Below are positions 62,396 to 64,000 of a DNA stretch of 64,000 nt, in pieces. The position numbers and the translations under genes were made by a program. The notes under the pieces were generated by a model. That model was given only the letters and a program-made list of their open reading frames with translations. It did no database searches and had not been told where the DNA came from. The first letter of the stretch is position 1; every line of letters begins with the position of its first letter. Source of the DNA: Candidatus Eremiobacteraceae bacterium (GTDB lineage Bacteria; Vulcanimicrobiota; Vulcanimicrobiia; Eremiobacterales; Eremiobacteraceae); NCBI GenBank assembly GCA_035295225.1, contig DATGJI010000058.1, positions 164,570-228,569 of the forward strand. The letters are read 5' to 3'.

Positions 62396-62461
62396 CGAAG
62401 GGGCCGACGTCAGTCGGCCCAAGCAAACAGAACGTGGGCCGACTGACGTCGGCCCCTTCAG
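62396..62461. repeat. Family A repeat, inverted pair, inside the sucC-sucD spacer
   Basis: Forward GGGCCGACGTCAGTCGGCCC and reverse GGGCCGACTGACGTCGGCCC separated by about 16 bp. It lies between two genes that must be made in equal amounts, so it will be in the shared mRNA. Confidence 0.92.
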
Positions 62462-62480
62462 GATCGGAACGGGAGAGCGA

Positions 62481-63350
62481 ATGTCAATCTATCTCGACAA
62501 GACGTCAAAAGTGATCGTGCAGGGCATCACCGGCCGAGAAGGTCTGTATCACGCCAATCGTATGCGAGCCTACGGCACGGATCTCGTCGGCGGCGTCACG
62601 CCGGGCAAGGGCGGTCAGACGGTCGAGGGCTTTGCGGTCTTCGACGGCGTCGCCGAGGCGCGTGAAAAAACGGGCGCCGACGTGTCGGTCATATTCGTGC
62701 CGCCGCCATTCGCTGCGGACGCGGTGCTCGAAGCCGCGGACGCGGGCCTTCGGCTCGTCATCTGCATCACCGAAGGCATTCCCGTCCACGACATGATCAA
62801 AGCACTTGCGGTCATCGGGCCGAACACGCGCGTGATCGGCCCGAACTGTCCTGGTGTCATCACGCCGGGAGCGGCGCTTGCCGGCATCATGCCCGGTCAC
62901 GTCTTCAAGCCGGGCCGAGTCGGACTCATCAGCCGCAGCGGCACGGCGACCTACGAGATCGTCGACCACCTCACGCGCAACGGCATCGGCCAGAGCACCT
63001 GCGTCGGCATCGGCGGCGACCCCATCATCGGCACGGTCTTCGTCGATTGCCTCGAGGCCTTCGAGAGAGATCCGGGTACCGACGCGGTGGTGATCGTCGG
63101 CGAGATCGGCGGGTCCGACGAAGAGGACGCGGCGGACCTCATCGAGCGGGGCGGCTTCACGAAGCATGCGGTCGCATTCATCGGCGGGCGATCCGCGCCG
63201 AAGGGCAAGCGCATGGGTCATGCCGGCGCGATCATCAGCGGCAACTCTGGCACGCCGGAATCGAAGCTCGCAGCGTTCGCCCGTGTGAAAGTGCCAGTCG
63301 CCGATAGCCCGTCCGATATTCCGGCGTTGGTGAAGAAGGCGATCGCGTAG
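62481..63350 (+). CDS. sucD: Succinate-CoA ligase alpha subunit
   Basis: SucD binds CoA and carries the phosphohistidine. 289 residues, starting at ATG 62481 after GGGAGAG. Motifs: VIVQGITGREGLYHANRMRAYG (CoA site), CITEGIPVHDMIKA, IGPNCPGVITPG, and GHAGAIISGNSGTPESK, in which the His is phosphorylated. The frame upstream is repeat DNA. Together with sucC it closes the CoA-ester pathway. Confidence 0.96.
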   Translation: MSIYLDKTSKVIVQGITGREGLYHANRMRAYGTDLVGGVTPGKGGQTVEGFAVFDGVAEAREKTGADVSVIFVPPPFAADAVLEAADAGLRLVICITEGIPVHDMIKALAVIGPNTRVIGPNCPGVITPGAALAGIMPGHVFKPGRVGLISRSGTATYEIVDHLTRNGIGQSTCVGIGGDPIIGTVFVDCLEAFERDPGTDAVVIVGEIGGSDEEDAADLIERGGFTKHAVAFIGGRSAPKGKRMGHAGAIISGNSGTPESKLAAFARVKVPVADSPSDIPALVKKAIA

Positions 63351-63360
63351 ATTTAATCCC

Positions 63361-63388
63361 GCGGGCCGACTGGCGTCGGCCCCTTCAT
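63361..63388. repeat. Family A repeat, single reverse unit
   Basis: GGGCCGACTGGCGTCGGCCC then CTTCA, just after the sucD stop. The remainder of the spacer (63389-63577) has a short GCGCAC/GTGCG inverted repeat and no gene. Confidence 0.88.
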
Positions 63389-63577
63389 CGAGACCCCTTC
63401 AGCGACACCTGTCCCGCAAAGAGCTTCCTTAGAGCAAGGTTAGGATTTGCTTAACATGGAAGCGCGCCTCGTGGAAAGTGAGTGGCACTGGGCCGCTTGC
63501 TCCATTTTGGTACGCACAAAACGGCGATTTGCGCACGAAGTGCGTGCTCACTCAAACTCTCTCAAGAGGGAACCTCA

Positions 63578-64000
63578 ATGTTGAAAAACGGTTGGGTTCG
63601 AATAGCCCTCTTGGCGGCGTTGGTGCTGCTCTTCCAGGGAACATGGGCACTGGCAGGCACGACCGGCGCGCTGAACGGAAGTGTGACGTTAAAGGACGGC
63701 ACTCCGCTCGCTGGCGCGAAGGTCACAGCATCATCTCCGTCCGAGTCGGTTTCCACGACCACCGACAGCGGCGGTCATTTCACGTTCGTCTCGCTCCAGC
63801 CTGACACGTATGAAGTCACGGCGAGCAAAGACGGCTACGACACGATCTCACAACCTGGTGTCTCGGTGTTCGCCGATAACACGCAGGCTGTAAAGCTCGT
63901 GACCCAAGCTTCGACGAAGGTCCTCGGTCACGTCACCACGACCGCGGCAAGCGCACTCGTGAAAGCCGGAACGACGTCCGACGTCTATTCGGTCAACGCG
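63578..64000 (+). CDS. Exported carboxypeptidase-regulatory-like domain protein, N-terminus of a TonB receptor-like protein (cut by window edge)
   Basis: 141 residues are visible. ATG 63578 follows GAGGG. A signal peptide (WVRIALLAALVLLFQGTWALA) is followed by a CarboxypepD_reg-like beta sandwich (GALNGSVTLKDGTPLAGAKV ... TDSGGHFTFVSLQPDTYEVTASKDGYDT). The next segment, STKVLGHVTTTAASALVKAG then TTSDVYSVNA, has the plug-like look of the oar/TonB-dependent receptors seen in diderm soil bacteria. The barrel is beyond the edge. Substrate unknown. Confidence 0.8.
   Translation, partial: MLKNGWVRIALLAALVLLFQGTWALAGTTGALNGSVTLKDGTPLAGAKVTASSPSESVSTTTDSGGHFTFVSLQPDTYEVTASKDGYDTISQPGVSVFADNTQAVKLVTQASTKVLGHVTTTAASALVKAGTTSDVYSVNA

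Overview
The window reads as one stretch of a GC-rich bacterial chromosome, densely packed with short operons on both strands and many ATGA, GTGA or TTGA stop/start overlaps. TTG and GTG starts are common. Two secreted beta-barrel proteins of LptD/OstA type, a TonB-receptor-like protein at the right edge, dTDP- and GDP-6-deoxysugar enzymes, an oligosaccharide flippase and an O-antigen ligase/polymerase-like protein point to a diderm with a complex surface glycan. From memory the gene mix suits an uncultured lineage such as Candidatus Eremiobacterota (WPS-2). That is inference; the window contains no rRNA or other phylogenetic marker RNA.

Layout. 1-3345 (-): mfd, nearly complete, running off the left edge. 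3537-8313 (+): a secreted protein, phosphopentomutase, an initiating sugar phosphotransferase, an outer-membrane barrel protein and a secreted protein whose N-terminus has absorbed an intergenic repeat. 8354-25005: glycosyltransferases, two large membrane glycan or lipid-carrier proteins, methyltransferases, a PLP sugar enzyme with His at the usual catalytic Lys position, an epimerase, a GT4-GT2 fusion and a Gly-rich exported repeat protein. 25002-32060: metF, then a (+) run of murJ, purine nucleoside phosphorylase, thymidine phosphorylase, a Wzy/WaaL-like protein and rmlD. 32187-36174 (-): an epimerase, a second barrel protein and a class I aminotransferase. 36254-39161 (+): larB-larC-larE, making the nickel-pincer cofactor, with no larA nearby. 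39204-47702: a small lower-GC gene between inverted repeats, a flippase, and an amino-acid catabolic cluster (two class III aminotransferases, a P5C-dehydrogenase-like enzyme and a two-subunit CoA-transferase). 47755-53769: an exported M3 peptidase, an ECF sigma / anti-sigma / bactofilin-like membrane protein operon, a thioesterase and a drug/metabolite exporter. 53837-56794: gmd and rmd for GDP-D-rhamnose. 57826-63350: thiolase, 3-hydroxyacyl-CoA dehydrogenase, acyl-CoA dehydrogenase and sucCD, which carry CoA esters to the TCA cycle. 63578 onward: a partial TonB-receptor-like protein.

The standout is an in-frame intein of 347 residues in GDP-mannose 4,6-dehydratase. It has all splicing blocks and an apparently intact LAGLIDADG homing endonuclease, and its removal restores the conserved NHESPRRG segment. 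Other notable signals are two genes whose best start is an ATC codon behind a perfect Shine-Dalgarno, two families of palindromic intergenic repeats (one inside a coding sequence), a structured leader with an intrinsic terminator ahead of the thiolase operon, and an ECF-type promoter in front of the sigma gene. No tRNA, rRNA, CRISPR array, IS element or phage genes were seen. No gene-free stretch exceeds 300 bases; the longest is 57531-57825.
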